NCBI GenBank assembly: GCA_019448215.1
Contig: CP080408.1
Span: 1,550,001-1,614,000, forward strand
Length of the DNA stretch: 64,000 nucleotides
Reading direction: 5' to 3'
From: Thalassovita mediterranea
GTDB lineage: Bacteria > Pseudomonadota > Alphaproteobacteria > Caulobacterales > Hyphomonadaceae
Shown here: positions 49,362 to 57,975 of the stretch, in pieces
How positions within the stretch are numbered: the first letter of the stretch is position 1
How the letters are laid out: every line of letters begins with the position of its first letter
Translations under genes and position numbers: made by a program
The notes under the pieces: model-generated
What the model was told of the DNA's origin: nothing
The model's input: the letters and a program-made list of their open reading frames with translations, nothing else
Database searches by the model: none

Positions 49362-50873
49362 TCAGGCACTTGCACGTATCTGACGGCGCCTTTGCACGCT
49401 GGACGGGATATTCAGGCTCTCGCGGTATTTCGCGACGGTGCGGCGGGCAATTTCGATGCCGAATTCTGTGAGAATTTCGACGATTTTGTCGTCGGAGAGG
49501 ACCTTGTTGCCCTCTTCATCGATCAGTTGCTTGATCCGGTAGCGAACTGCTTCGGCAGAGTGCGCATCGCCGCCCGCCGTGCCGGGAATGGCAGCCGAGA
49601 AGAAGTATTTCAGCTCAAACAGGCCGCGCGGCGTGCCCATATATTTGTTCGAGGTCACGCGGCTGACTGTCGATTCATGCATGTCGATCGCGTCAGCGAC
49701 CTGTTTCAAGTTCAGGGGGCGCAGATGCGCAACGCCATGCGCGAAGAAGGCGTCCTGCTGGCGCACGATCTCGCTCGCGACCTTGAGGATGGTCCGGGCA
49801 CGCTGGTCGAGCGACTTGATCAGCCAGGAAGCGTTCTGCGCGCACTCTGAAATGAATTCCTTCTCGCGCTCACGCATCGGCAGAGCGCTGACCTCGGCAT
49901 AATAGGCCTTGTCCATCAGGACGCGCGGTAGCGTGTCTGAATTGAGCTCCACGGCGAACATGCCGTTTGGCATCTCGCGGACGAAAACGTCCGGGGCGAC
50001 GGCGATCGTCGTGCCGCTCGCAAAGGCGGAGCCGGGGCGCGGGGTCAGGGCGCGCAGTTCGGCAATCATGTCGAACACGTCTTCCTTGTCGACACCGCAG
50101 ATGTCGCAAAGGCTCTTGATGTCGTGCTTGGCGACAAGGTCGAGATTCTTTACCAGCGCGTGCATGGCCGGGTCGAGCCGGTCGCGATCTTTCAGCTGAA
50201 GGGCCAGGCATTCACTGACGTCGCGGGCCATGACACCAACCGGTTCAAAGCCTTGGCAGACCTTGAGGACGGCCTCGACATTTGCCGGATCGGCGCCGAG
50301 CGCGCTCGCCACTTCTTCGAGGTCGGTCTTGCAATAGCCTGCCTCATCCGTCTCATCGACAAGACGCGCAGCGATCAGCTGGTCAGCCTGAGAGAGGCCG
50401 GACATGGAGATCTGTTTGTGAAGATGCTCATGCAGCGTGGTTTCAGAGCTGAGCGAGCCTTCGAAATCATAATCGTCACCGGAGAAGCTGCCGCCAGATC
50501 CGGCCTGCGACCAGTCAGTGCGGGCGGACGGGCCGGACATTTCATTGGCCGTCGTCGCACTGTCTGACGTGGTACCGCCGTCATAGAGGTCTTCCTTGGG
50601 CGCATCCATTGCCTCGCGCGCTTCATTGAGCGCGGAATTGTCATCGAGGTTAAGCTCTTCGCGCTTGGACGCGCGCTCTGGGGCTTCGCGGTCGCTATCA
50701 TCGCGATCGCTGCTTTCGCCGTGTTCGAGCAGGGGATTGCGCTCGATCTCCGCCTCAACAAACTCAGCGAGTTCGATGTTCGAGAGCTGCAGCAGCTTGA
50801 TCGCTTGCTGCAATTGCGGGGTCATCACCAGGGACTGGCCCTGGCGCATGTCGAGACGTTGTGAAATGGCCAT
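49362..50873 (-). CDS. rpoN: RNA polymerase sigma-54 factor
   Basis: 503 residues. The N-terminal activator-interacting region has MTPQLQQAIKLLQLSNIELAEFVEAE (about 17-42), followed by an acidic linker (about 50-140). The core-binding domain, SMSGLSQADQLIAARLVDETDEAGY, and the DNA-binding part end in the RpoN box ARRTVAKYRE (about 475-484). Sigma-54 in this group drives late flagellar, stalk and nitrogen genes, and flagellar genes lie 4 kb away. It overlaps none of its neighbours and sits 5 bases after lptB. GCCATT context gives no strong ribosome site. Confidence 0.96.
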   Translation of the reverse strand: MAISQRLDMRQGQSLVMTPQLQQAIKLLQLSNIELAEFVEAEIERNPLLEHGESSDRDDSDREAPERASKREELNLDDNSALNEAREAMDAPKEDLYDGGTTSDSATTANEMSGPSARTDWSQAGSGGSFSGDDYDFEGSLSSETTLHEHLHKQISMSGLSQADQLIAARLVDETDEAGYCKTDLEEVASALGADPANVEAVLKVCQGFEPVGVMARDVSECLALQLKDRDRLDPAMHALVKNLDLVAKHDIKSLCDICGVDKEDVFDMIAELRALTPRPGSAFASGTTIAVAPDVFVREMPNGMFAVELNSDTLPRVLMDKAYYAEVSALPMREREKEFISECAQNASWLIKSLDQRARTILKVASEIVRQQDAFFAHGVAHLRPLNLKQVADAIDMHESTVSRVTSNKYMGTPRGLFELKYFFSAAIPGTAGGDAHSAEAVRYRIKQLIDEEGNKVLSDDKIVEILTEFGIEIARRTVAKYRESLNIPSSVQRRRQIRASA

Positions 50874-50878
50874 TGGCG

Positions 50879-51613
50879 TTACGCAGCAAACCGCTCGCCG
50901 AGATAGACCCTGCGCACATCCTCGTTCGACAGGACATCCTGAGGCGTACCTTCAAACAGCACGCCACCATCATAGATGATCGATGCCCGGTCCACGATCT
51001 GAAGCGTCTCTCGCACCTGGTGGTCAGTGATCAGCACGCCTAGTCCGCGTTGCTTGAGATAACCGACCAGATCGGAAATGTCCGACACGGCGAGGGGGTC
51101 GATACCGGTAAACGGTTCGTCCAGAAGCATGAAACTCGGTCTGGAAGCGAGTGCACGTGCAATCTCTACGCGGCGCCGTTCACCACCCGAAAGGGAGGTC
51201 GCAGGCTGTTCGCGAAGATGCGTGATATGCAGCTCTTCCAGGAGGGCTTCGACTTCCCGCTTGCGAGCGGCCTTGTCCTTTTCGACGAGCTCAACGACCG
51301 AGAGGATATTCTCTTCGACGCTCATCCCGCGAAAAATAGAGGCTTCCTGAGGCAGGTAACCGACACCCAGGCGTGCGCGCTGATACATGGGGAGGGTAGT
51401 TACATCCGCCCCGTCAATCTCGATCGTCCCGGCATCAGCGCCGATCAGACCCATGATCATGTAGAAACACGTCGTCTTGCCCGCGCCGTTCGGCCCGAGC
51501 AGACCCACAATCTCACCGCGTTGCAGGGAAAGGGACACGTTTCTGACGACCGTGCGCTTGCCAAAAGATTTGGCGAGCCCGTGTGCTACGAGACCTGTAG
51601 CTTCTGTCGTCAT
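50879..51613 (-). CDS. lptB: LPS export ABC transporter ATP-binding protein
   Basis: 244 residues from the second in-frame ATG at 51613, which has AAGGGA nine bases upstream; the first ATG at 51622 lies directly on those purines. LptB powers extraction of LPS from the inner membrane. Walker A LLGPNGAGKTTCF (about 36-48), signature LSGGERRRVEIARAL (about 141-155) and Walker B FMLLDEPFTGIDP (about 160-172) are intact, as is the YLPQEASIFRGMSVEENI loop typical of LptB. LptF and LptG are not in the window. rpoN follows after five bases. Confidence 0.95.
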   Translation of the reverse strand: MTTEATGLVAHGLAKSFGKRTVVRNVSLSLQRGEIVGLLGPNGAGKTTCFYMIMGLIGADAGTIEIDGADVTTLPMYQRARLGVGYLPQEASIFRGMSVEENILSVVELVEKDKAARKREVEALLEELHITHLREQPATSLSGGERRRVEIARALASRPSFMLLDEPFTGIDPLAVSDISDLVGYLKQRGLGVLITDHQVRETLQIVDRASIIYDGGVLFEGTPQDVLSNEDVRRVYLGERFAA

Positions 51614-51701
51614 AAAATTCATTCCCTTGCCCGGCGCGGAAGATTGCCGCCCGGATAAATGCTTAGGCGATCAGGCTTAATATCCGCTTAGACCGGTTCG
51701 T

Positions 51702-52250
51702 TCAATTTGAAGCTTCTTCGCTGGCGGCCTCGGCGTCTGCCTCGCCAGCCTCTCTCTCATTCGGGGTAATATTGAACTGTACCTGTCCGTCACCGCCGTC
51801 GAGCGTCGTGCGGCCTTCCTCGAGCCGCATGACGAGCCGGCGACCCGTCGCGACATCCTCGCCGCGGACAAGGACCACTTCGCCGGTCAGCGTGATCGTA
51901 TCGGTTTGTGCATCATAGGTGCCGACATCGCCGGTCGCCTTAAGGTCAGGCGTGACATAGAAGACCTCGCCCTCGGCCACCATGGACTCAATATCGCCAA
52001 AGCCGCTCATGCCAGTCGTCTGCGTTGCGCCGGTGCCGCCATAATAGATCGTCACCTTGTCAGCGCGCAGGCGGGCATTGCCCTGCATGATGTCGACATT
52101 GTCGATCAGCACGACCTGACGCTGGCGCTCCAGGACTTCGCTTGTGTCGGCATTCACCCGGATTGGCCCGCCTTCGCCGGAAATTTGCGCAAGGGCGGCC
52201 GGAGCAGCAATTGCAGCAATGGCCAGGATCGTGGTCAGACGTCTCATCAT
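51702..52250 (-). CDS. lptA: LPS transport periplasmic protein LptA (OstA-like)
   Basis: 182 residues. A signal peptide (about 1-22, ...APAALA) leads to an OstA beta-jellyroll: NADTSEVLERQRQVVLIDNVDIMQGNARLRADKVTIYY (about 33-70) and further regular strands ending in an acidic tail (EREAGEADAEAASEE). LptA bridges the periplasm to carry LPS from the inner to the outer membrane. It begins 8 bases after the lptC stop and is separated from lptB by about 88 bases. The tail makes it slightly longer than typical. Confidence 0.88.
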   Translation of the reverse strand: MMRRLTTILAIAAIAAPAALAQISGEGGPIRVNADTSEVLERQRQVVLIDNVDIMQGNARLRADKVTIYYGGTGATQTTGMSGFGDIESMVAEGEVFYVTPDLKATGDVGTYDAQTDTITLTGEVVLVRGEDVATGRRLVMRLEEGRTTLDGGDGQVQFNITPNEREAGEADAEAASEEASN

Positions 52251-52258
52251 TTCAGTAA

Positions 52259-52948
52259 TTACTCCTCATCGACGGCCGGTGGCGCCGTAGTTGCGGCCGA
52301 TGCGTTGCCTGATGCATCGCGTCCGCCAGGAAAGATCGTCATGTCGACATTGCCACGGCAACGCAGCCGTTCACCATCGTCAACAATCTCATACGTGTCA
52401 CAGGTCACATCGCCAAGGGGACCTGTCCCAACAAGTGGATCGATTCCGTCCACGCGTCCTTCGCTAATGAACATTTTCGCTGACGTGGAACGGAAATCGT
52501 AGCCCTGTGCATCTATCAAGCGCACATCTTCAAACAGGGCGAGTGTCTGCGCGGCCTGGTCATAGAGACCTGACGGTGCGTCGATCTCCGTGCCGTCCTC
52601 TGTCACGAGACGAGGGTTCTGCAAGGCAATCTGTTCGGGATTGTCGCGCTGGCGCTGGGCCGTGTCAGCCGTAATCACAATCGTACTGCCTGTCTCGTCG
52701 CGGCCGGTGAATCTGGCATTCACCATGGTAACGACTTCGTCCGATGTCAGCTGCTCGATCTTGCCGGGCCCGCTGGTTACCGCATTGGCGGCAAGGTGGC
52801 CGACCATGATGCCTGCAGCGATGGCGGCGCCCGCGGTAAAGGCAAGCCTCAGCATTGCCACGAGCGAAGACCGTTTGCGCGCCTGCGCAAGCGTCATCTG
52901 CCGCCGCGGCTCCCACAAGCTGAGGGCGCTATTTGAGTCTACAGCCAA
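52259..52948 (-). CDS. lptC: LPS export system protein LptC
   Basis: 229 residues from a TTG at 52948 with AAGG four bases upstream; the ATG at codon 18 is an alternative. A single N-terminal membrane helix (about 31-55, LVAMLRLAFTAGAAIAAGIMVGHLAANAV) anchors a periplasmic LptC/OstA-like domain (VVTMVNARFTGRDETGSTIVITADTAQR, ENPRLVTEDGTEIDAPSGLYDQAAQTLALFEDVRL). Unlike E. coli LptC, the sequence is weakly conserved, but order lptC-lptA-lptB makes the call firm. A Pro/Ala/Glu tail ends the protein. RNase D gene lies 88 bases upstream. Confidence 0.83.
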   Translation of the reverse strand: MAVDSNSALSLWEPRRQMTLAQARKRSSLVAMLRLAFTAGAAIAAGIMVGHLAANAVTSGPGKIEQLTSDEVVTMVNARFTGRDETGSTIVITADTAQRQRDNPEQIALQNPRLVTEDGTEIDAPSGLYDQAAQTLALFEDVRLIDAQGYDFRSTSAKMFISEGRVDGIDPLVGTGPLGDVTCDTYEIVDDGERLRCRGNVDMTIFPGGRDASGNASAATTAPPAVDEE

Positions 52949-53036
52949 TAGCCTTGCTTTCCATTGCTTCGTGCCATGCGAATGGCGTCCCCCTGCCAGC
53001 TAGCCTATCGTCGCTAATTGCGGCGATAGTCTGTCC

Positions 53037-53651
53037 CTAACTGTGCGCGAAAATGTCTGACTCTCCCCAACCTTCAAGGTCAAGTTGTGCACGAACTGGC
53101 AGGAAATCGAAACATGCCTGAGCGAGGGTCAGCCGGCCCTCTCTTTCGAGCATCTCTTCGAGGCCGGCCTTGATGGCGTGAAGATGGAGCACGTCATTGG
53201 CGCAGTATTGAAGCTGTGCATCCGTCAGCTCTGATGCGCCCCAGTCAGAAGACTGCTGGGCTTTCGACATATCGACGCCTGCGATCTCGCGCGCGACATC
53301 CTTCAGGCCATGACGATCCGTGTAGGTGCGGCAAAGCTTGGACGCGATCTTCGTGCACCAGACAGGCGCGCAATCGATGCCCAGCCAGTGCTTCATCATT
53401 GCGACGTCAAAACGGGCAAAGTGAAACAGCTTCAGGCTGGACGTGTCCGCCATCATCGCTTTGAGGTTCGGACAGTCGAAGCTGCGATCCAGCTGGACGA
53501 CATGTGCCGTGCCGTCGCCGCTCGACAGCTGGACGACACAGAGTGCATCCCGGAACGGGTTGAGACCCATCGCTTCGGTATCGACGGCAATCTCCCGGCC
53601 AAGGTCGAGATCGGCAGGCAGATCGCCTTTGTGTAAGGTGATTTTGTTCAT
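53037..53651 (-). CDS. rnd: Ribonuclease D-like 3'-5' exonuclease (short form)
   Basis: 204 residues from the ATG at 53651. The DEDD exonuclease shows AVDTEAMGLNPFRDALCVVQLS (about 22-43, Asp/Glu), FHFARFDVAMMKHWL (about 82-96, Asp) and SDWGASELTDAQLQYCANDVLHLHAIK (about 153-179, the Tyr/Asp site). RNase D matures tRNA 3' ends. The usual protein has about 370 residues with two HRDC domains; this one stops after the catalytic domain, as in many alphaproteobacteria. It precedes lptC and follows the motE-like gene by 58 bases. Confidence 0.9.
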   Translation of the reverse strand: MNKITLHKGDLPADLDLGREIAVDTEAMGLNPFRDALCVVQLSSGDGTAHVVQLDRSFDCPNLKAMMADTSSLKLFHFARFDVAMMKHWLGIDCAPVWCTKIASKLCRTYTDRHGLKDVAREIAGVDMSKAQQSSDWGASELTDAQLQYCANDVLHLHAIKAGLEEMLEREGRLTLAQACFDFLPVRAQLDLEGWGESDIFAHS

Positions 53652-53709
53652 GCATTGACGCCTTAGACATTCTCCTGCGGGACGCAAACCGTAAAGTCGC
53701 AGAAAAGCC

Positions 53710-54369
53710 TTACGGAGCGCGGCTCGCAGAACGAATATCGCGGTTGCGATTGGCCATCTGGACGCTTACCACATAGGCCTTGTCAGACTGCATGCTCGCC
53801 AGGATCAGACCAGCCTGATCGCTGTCCATCAGGCGCAGGAAACCTGCGGCAAAGTTCGGGTCCATCTGGTTGAAGATGGGCGCAGCCTGATCGGGCTTCA
53901 TTGCGCTGTACATTTTGGTCAGGTGTTCGAGGTCGGCTTCTGCGTTCAACGTCATCTCTTCCCAGCGCGCCTCGACGGCCTGCTGCAGGGCGGCAAGTTC
54001 TTCTGCCTTGCGTCGAAGGTCTGCTTCGCGGGCCCGAAGATCGATTTCGCGCTGCTGGAAGTCGGCGGAGCGGGCCTGAAGCACGCTCTGGTCGCTGGCG
54101 AGCGCTGCGGCGGCTTCTCCAGTCAGACAGAACTCCGATGGAAGCGCTTCCATAGGCTCGCTTGACACGGCAGGCGTGGCGGTGGCTGGTGCGGCTTCGG
54201 TCGATTGAGCAGCGGGTTGGGCAGGAGAGGCGGCCGCTTCAACGGCTGCGGCTGGCGGCGAGGTGTTCTCTGCAGACGCCAGCGTGTCGGGAAGAATGCG
54301 CACAACGCCGCCCACGGTGAAGAGGACACCGAGCGTGATCAGGACATGTGTGCGCGCTTTGCCGGCCAT
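53710..54369 (-). CDS. motE: MotE-like flagellar motor chaperone
   Basis: 219 residues. An N-terminal membrane helix (about 9-28) is followed by a Pro/Ala-rich linker and a coiled-coil segment (about 92-135, LQARSADFQQREIDLRAREADLRRKAEEL). The C-terminal part (about 140-210) resembles an MgtE-N/FliG-like fold: TKMYSAMKPDQAAPIFNQMDPNFAAGFLRLM. This is the architecture of MotE in rhizobia, a chaperone for the MotC component, and related FliK-companion proteins in other alphaproteobacteria. It is the third gene in the fliL-DUF6468 unit, supporting a motility role. Confidence 0.75.
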   Translation of the reverse strand: MAGKARTHVLITLGVLFTVGGVVRILPDTLASAENTSPPAAAVEAAASPAQPAAQSTEAAPATATPAVSSEPMEALPSEFCLTGEAAAALASDQSVLQARSADFQQREIDLRAREADLRRKAEELAALQQAVEARWEEMTLNAEADLEHLTKMYSAMKPDQAAPIFNQMDPNFAAGFLRLMDSDQAGLILASMQSDKAYVVSVQMANRNRDIRSASRAP

Positions 54370-54383
54370 ATCGTCGTCAGATC

Positions 54384-54890
54384 CTAATTATGGTTCTGGG
54401 TGACCCAGGATTCGTCATCTTCGAAAAGGAAGTCGCCATTGCGCGCGGCTCTCTTGAGCCTTTCCTGACGCGCACGCATTTCGTCGATCAATTGTTCAAG
54501 CCCGCCTTCAGACCCGGCAGGCAGCCTTGCCGGGGCCGCCTCGCGGGCTGGCTCTTCATAGGTGGTTTTTGGACGGGCCGTTGCAGGGGCAGGACGGCGC
54601 GGGGCAGAGCCTTCCGCACGCTCAACCAGCGCTTCGAGCCGGTCGCACGTCGCGTCGGCTTCTTTCATCAGCTTGCTGAGGCGGGCGGCCAGTTCACCAG
54701 CCTGGTTGCGGGTTTCCTGAGTCGCGGAGGACACGGCCGACACAGATTTGGTCATCGCCATGATGGTCGCGCCAAGCCCGTCGCGTGTGTCCTGCAGGGA
54801 TTTCAGCCTGCGTGAGAGCTGCACGCAGTAAATGCAGGCTGCGAGCGAGACGAGGAAAAGCGCAAGGTCAGTGATCTGAAATTCTGGCAT
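54384..54890 (-). CDS. DUF6468 family flagellar-operon membrane protein
   Basis: 168 residues. One N-terminal membrane helix (about 6-25, LALFLVSLAACIYCVQLSRRL) is followed by a long alpha-helical, coiled-coil-prone cytoplasmic part (about 25-95) and a Pro/Ala/Arg-rich tail. The start MPEFQITDLALFLVSLAACIYCV and RRLKSLQDTRDGLGATI fit DUF6468, a family found in alphaproteobacterial flagellar operons. Function is unknown; the position between fliL and motE suggests a role in building or positioning the flagellar motor. Confidence 0.7.
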   Translation of the reverse strand: MPEFQITDLALFLVSLAACIYCVQLSRRLKSLQDTRDGLGATIMAMTKSVSAVSSATQETRNQAGELAARLSKLMKEADATCDRLEALVERAEGSAPRRPAPATARPKTTYEEPAREAAPARLPAGSEGGLEQLIDEMRARQERLKRAARNGDFLFEDDESWVTQNHN

Positions 54891-54894
54891 GGCG

Positions 54895-55407
54895 CTACCT
54901 CAACATGAATTCGGTTATCAGGACGCCGCGGGCGCGCTCTGCGCCAAGGACGAGTTCGGCGCGCCGCGACAGCTGTTCCTTCAGGTCCGGATAGAAGGCT
55001 TCTGCCTCGAAGTCCGAAATGTCGATCGCGCGCAGATAGGTCAGGAAGGCATCCTGAAGCATTGGCGAAGCGGCCTGGACTGCCTCGACCTCGGCAGCAG
55101 GCGTCATGACAACTGCGTTGACTTTGACGTAACGCGCATTCGCGCCATCACCGACTGTAATGAGCATGTCTTCCAGCTCGACATAGCCTGTGTCGGCGCT
55201 CGCCAGCGGAGCAGGTCCGTGGGCGTCTGGAGAGACCGCGCAGGCGGCCGATTCGGTTGCGCCGGACGGGGCCAGAAAGAAGACCACACCAAAAGCGGCC
55301 GCACCGCAGATGACGGCAATAATCGCAGAGTTTACAAGGAGATTGCCGCCGCTTTCAGCGGGCGCGGCATCATCTGCGTTCGGATTGCGGGCGTTATCAG
55401 CGGCCAT
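54895..55407 (-). CDS. fliL: Flagellar basal body-associated protein FliL
   Basis: 170 residues from the ATG at 55407, with GAGAGGGG upstream; the frame continues to 55500 without a site. One membrane helix (about 26-47, LLVNSAIIAVICGAAAFGVVFFL) is followed by a periplasmic stomatin-like domain: GYVELEDMLITVG, ARYVKVNAVVMT and AVQAASPMLQDAFLTYLRAIDISDF (about 105-130). FliL stabilises the stator and, in Caulobacter, is needed for motility. It is the first gene of the leftward unit, divergent from fliF across 135 bases. Confidence 0.9.
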   Translation of the reverse strand: MAADNARNPNADDAAPAESGGNLLVNSAIIAVICGAAAFGVVFFLAPSGATESAACAVSPDAHGPAPLASADTGYVELEDMLITVGDGANARYVKVNAVVMTPAAEVEAVQAASPMLQDAFLTYLRAIDISDFEAEAFYPDLKEQLSRRAELVLGAERARGVLITEFMLR

Positions 55408-55458
55408 CTGCCCCTCTCGGCAATGCATCATTCCACACCGCTGCTTTAGTAAATCCCC

Positions 55459-55475
55459 GGTAAAGGAAGCGTTAA
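55459..55475 (-). promoter_or_regulatory. CtrA-like box in the fliL/fliF divergent region
   Basis: Read on the minus strand the site is TTAACGCTTCCTTTACC, which differs from TTAA-N7-TTAACC at one position. Further TTAA half-sites at 55472-55475 and near 55492 flank a short palindrome (ATTTCG-CC-CGAAAT). In Caulobacter fliF and fliL are CtrA-controlled class II genes, so the site fits its context. Confidence 0.6.
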
Positions 55476-55542
55476 TGATTTCGCCCGAAATATTAATCAT
55501 TCCATCTGGAGCGCTTTTCAGAACCCGGGGCTGATATCCGCT

Positions 55543-57063
55543 ATGAAATTTCTAGAGACCTTGAGATCCTTGCCGCCAAGCCGCCAGCTTGCCCTGGCGG
55601 CCGCGGTGCTTGGTGTGATCTTCGCGATGGTGTTCCTCGTCCAGGGCGCGATGAGCGAACCCAAATCGCTTCTTTACTCCAAGCTGGAACCGGCGACGGC
55701 AGGTGAGGTCATCGAGGAACTGGAACAGCGCGGCATCGACTATGAACTGCGCGGAGACTCGATCTTCATTGCGCAGAGCCAGCGCGATCAGGTCCGCTAT
55801 GCGCTCGCGCGTCAGGGCCTGCCGCAACAATCGGTGCAAGGCTATGAGCTGCTCGACGACGTCAACGGCTTCTCCGTAACTTCGGAAATGTACAATGCCG
55901 CCTACTGGCGCGCCAAGGAAGGTGAGCTGACGCGCACAATTCTGGCGATAGATGGCGTGTCGGCCGCACGAGTTCACATCGGCGCAAGCCTCGGGTCAGG
56001 TTTTGCCCGCTCGCAGACGCCGCAGACGGCATCCGTCACGCTGAGCACGGCGCATGACCTGTCACCCGGCCAGGCCGAAGCCATCCAGTTCCTGGTTGCG
56101 CTCGCTGTTGCGGGGCTTGCGCCAGAAGACGTTGCTGTCATCGACCCGGTCAAAGGCGTCATTGCAGGTCCGAATGTTGCGAAAGCCTCCCAGCCATCCA
56201 TCGCTGCCGACAATCAGGCGACCATGCTGGAAGACAAGATCATGCGGCTGATCGAGGCCCGGGTGGGCGCAGGTAATGCGCGCGTGTCCGTCAGCGTCGA
56301 TGTGAACCGCCAGCGCCAGACGATCTCGGAACGCACTGTAGACCCGGACTCACGTATCGTGCGCAGCCGCACCACTAATGATGTCAGCGAAACCAGCGCT
56401 GGTACGAGCGGCGCGCTCAGCGCAGCCAGCAATCTGCCGCAGGGCACGGGCGGCGGTGAAGGCAATTCCAGCACGATGCGCAACTCCACCGAGAGCATCA
56501 ATTACGAATTCAATGAGCGCCGCACCGAAACAGAACTTCTGCCAGGTCAGGTGGAGCGGATCTCCATCGCCGTCCTTCTCAATGAGGACGCGCTTGTTGA
56601 GGAGGGGCTCGATCCGGCTGCCGCACAGGCCGCCGCACAGGAAATCCTGAACGATTTCGAGCAGCTCATCCTTTCTGGCGCAGGTCTGAACACAGCGCGG
56701 GGCGATACGCTGACGGTGGAGCTCATGCCGTTCCAGGTCGCTGAAGTGCCTGACATGGTAACAGCGCCAACCATGGTTGAGACGCTGGTCCAGAATTATT
56801 TCTGGTCGGGTCTGCAGGCGCTGCTTCTTGGTCTGGTCGTCATCGTTCTTGGCCTCGGCGTAGTTCGCCCGCTCCTGTCTCAGAAAAAGGTGGAGACCGC
56901 CGCGCTTGAAGGTCCTGCGCCGAACGCAGCCGAGAATGCCGGCGAAGAATCGCCCGACCCGTTTGTCTATCTTTCCGACTACACCCGCGAGCGTCCGGAC
57001 GAGGCAGTCGCCCTGCTTCAGTCCTGGCTGAGCGAAGACAGAAAGGCAGCTGTGAATGAGTAG
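55543..57063 (+). CDS. fliF: Flagellar MS-ring protein FliF
   Basis: 506 residues. The first membrane helix is about 16-37 (LALAAAVLGVIFAMVFLVQGAM) and the last about 424-446 (GLQALLLGLVVIVLGLGVV). Ring-building domains lie between: YELRGDSIFIAQSQRDQVRYALARQGLP, DDVNGFSVTSEMYNAAYWRAKEGELTRTI, VLLNEDALVEEGLD. The FliG-binding tail DYTRERPDEAVALLQSWLSED closes the protein. FliF forms the base of the flagellum to which FliG and the export gate attach. It heads the unit flbE-fliN-fliP-fliG. The hydrophilic loop before the last helix is shorter than in E. coli. Confidence 0.95.
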   Translation: MKFLETLRSLPPSRQLALAAAVLGVIFAMVFLVQGAMSEPKSLLYSKLEPATAGEVIEELEQRGIDYELRGDSIFIAQSQRDQVRYALARQGLPQQSVQGYELLDDVNGFSVTSEMYNAAYWRAKEGELTRTILAIDGVSAARVHIGASLGSGFARSQTPQTASVTLSTAHDLSPGQAEAIQFLVALAVAGLAPEDVAVIDPVKGVIAGPNVAKASQPSIAADNQATMLEDKIMRLIEARVGAGNARVSVSVDVNRQRQTISERTVDPDSRIVRSRTTNDVSETSAGTSGALSAASNLPQGTGGGEGNSSTMRNSTESINYEFNERRTETELLPGQVERISIAVLLNEDALVEEGLDPAAAQAAAQEILNDFEQLILSGAGLNTARGDTLTVELMPFQVAEVPDMVTAPTMVETLVQNYFWSGLQALLLGLVVIVLGLGVVRPLLSQKKVETAALEGPAPNAAENAGEESPDPFVYLSDYTRERPDEAVALLQSWLSEDRKAAVNE

Positions 57064-57652
57064 GGCCGTCTTTTCCCGTTTTCCGAACTTCGATTCTGTT
57101 CACGCGGGCGCATCGGTCGCGGCAGCCGCACCTGCCCAGAACCCGCGCGACAGGCTGGCTGAGCTTGAGCAGGCCCATGAGCGCGAGATGGAAAAGCGCC
57201 GGCGCGAACAGGACAGCCAGTTCAGTCGGCAGATGGGTGAGGTTCAGCTCATCCTCGACTCGCTGGCTGGCAAGGTCGAGAAGATCGAGGCGGATGCACG
57301 CCGCCAGACGGCCGCGTCCATCGCTGCGATCGCAGAGCGGCTCTTCCCGAGACTTGCCCGTCGCTTCCTTGCTGAAGAAATCTCTCTCCATCTGGAAAAG
57401 ATGATCCCGCCCGGTGAGGTCTGCATTGACATAAAGGCCGAACCACATCTGGCTGAGCAGCTGTATGAGACGATCCAGCGCTCAAAGCAGCTGGCTGATA
57501 TCTGCAACGTGATCCCACAGGAAGATGCCTGCGGAAACCGCGTCGATGTCAGCTGGAAGAGCGGGGGTCTGGATTTCGATTTCGATGGTCTGCTGGAAGC
57601 CTGTATCGGGCATCTGCGCAGCGAGCGGCCGAGTGAACAGGAGACTGAGTGA
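57056..57652 (+). CDS. FlbE/FliH-like flagellar export protein
   Basis: 198 residues; its ATG overlaps the end of fliF by 8 bases. The N-terminal third is charged with helical pattern (RLAELEQAHEREMEKRRREQDSQ, about 33-55), as in FliH and FlbE, which regulate the FliI ATPase and link it to the C-ring. The C-terminal part has LDSLAGKVEKIEADARRQTAASIAAIAERLFPRL and ends in acidic residues. Identity is weak, so the call rests mostly on position between fliF and fliN, exactly as flbE in Caulobacter. Confidence 0.68.
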   Translation: MSRAVFSRFPNFDSVHAGASVAAAAPAQNPRDRLAELEQAHEREMEKRRREQDSQFSRQMGEVQLILDSLAGKVEKIEADARRQTAASIAAIAERLFPRLARRFLAEEISLHLEKMIPPGEVCIDIKAEPHLAEQLYETIQRSKQLADICNVIPQEDACGNRVDVSWKSGGLDFDFDGLLEACIGHLRSERPSEQETE

Positions 57653-57975
57653 TGGCAAATCCTGAGGTTCAGCCAAGCAGCGACGAAAGCGAAGACCGGC
57701 GAGATACCTCTCCGGTCAATCAGTTTCGCCGCGCGATTTATGGCGTGCCTGTCACCCTGACCGTGTCGGTCGGCCAGCGCCGTCTCAGCGTTCAGGAAGT
57801 GCTCGACCTCACGCCAGACTCCGTCATCGCACTCGACTCGCGCATTGAAGATCCGGTCCGCCTGATGGTCGATGACAAGCTCATCGCCCGCGGCGAGCTG
57901 GTCGAGACTGACAATGGCGGTATTGCCGTCAAGATCACTGAAATCGCGGAAGAGGCTGATGCTTCTGAAGGCTAG
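57652..57975 (+). CDS. fliN: Flagellar motor switch protein FliN
   Basis: 107 residues from the ATG at 57652, with AGGAG nine bases upstream; a GTG one codon earlier is possible. The SpoA domain is visible as YGVPVTLTVSVGQRRLSVQEVLDLTPDSVIALDSRIEDPVRLMVDDKLIARGELVETDNGGIAVKITEI (about 25-95). A short charged N-terminus precedes it. FliN forms the outer C-ring with FliM and FliG and binds the export apparatus. Its stop lies inside the start of fliP, so the two are translated together. FliM is not in the window. Confidence 0.93.
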   Translation: MANPEVQPSSDESEDRRDTSPVNQFRRAIYGVPVTLTVSVGQRRLSVQEVLDLTPDSVIALDSRIEDPVRLMVDDKLIARGELVETDNGGIAVKITEIAEEADASEG

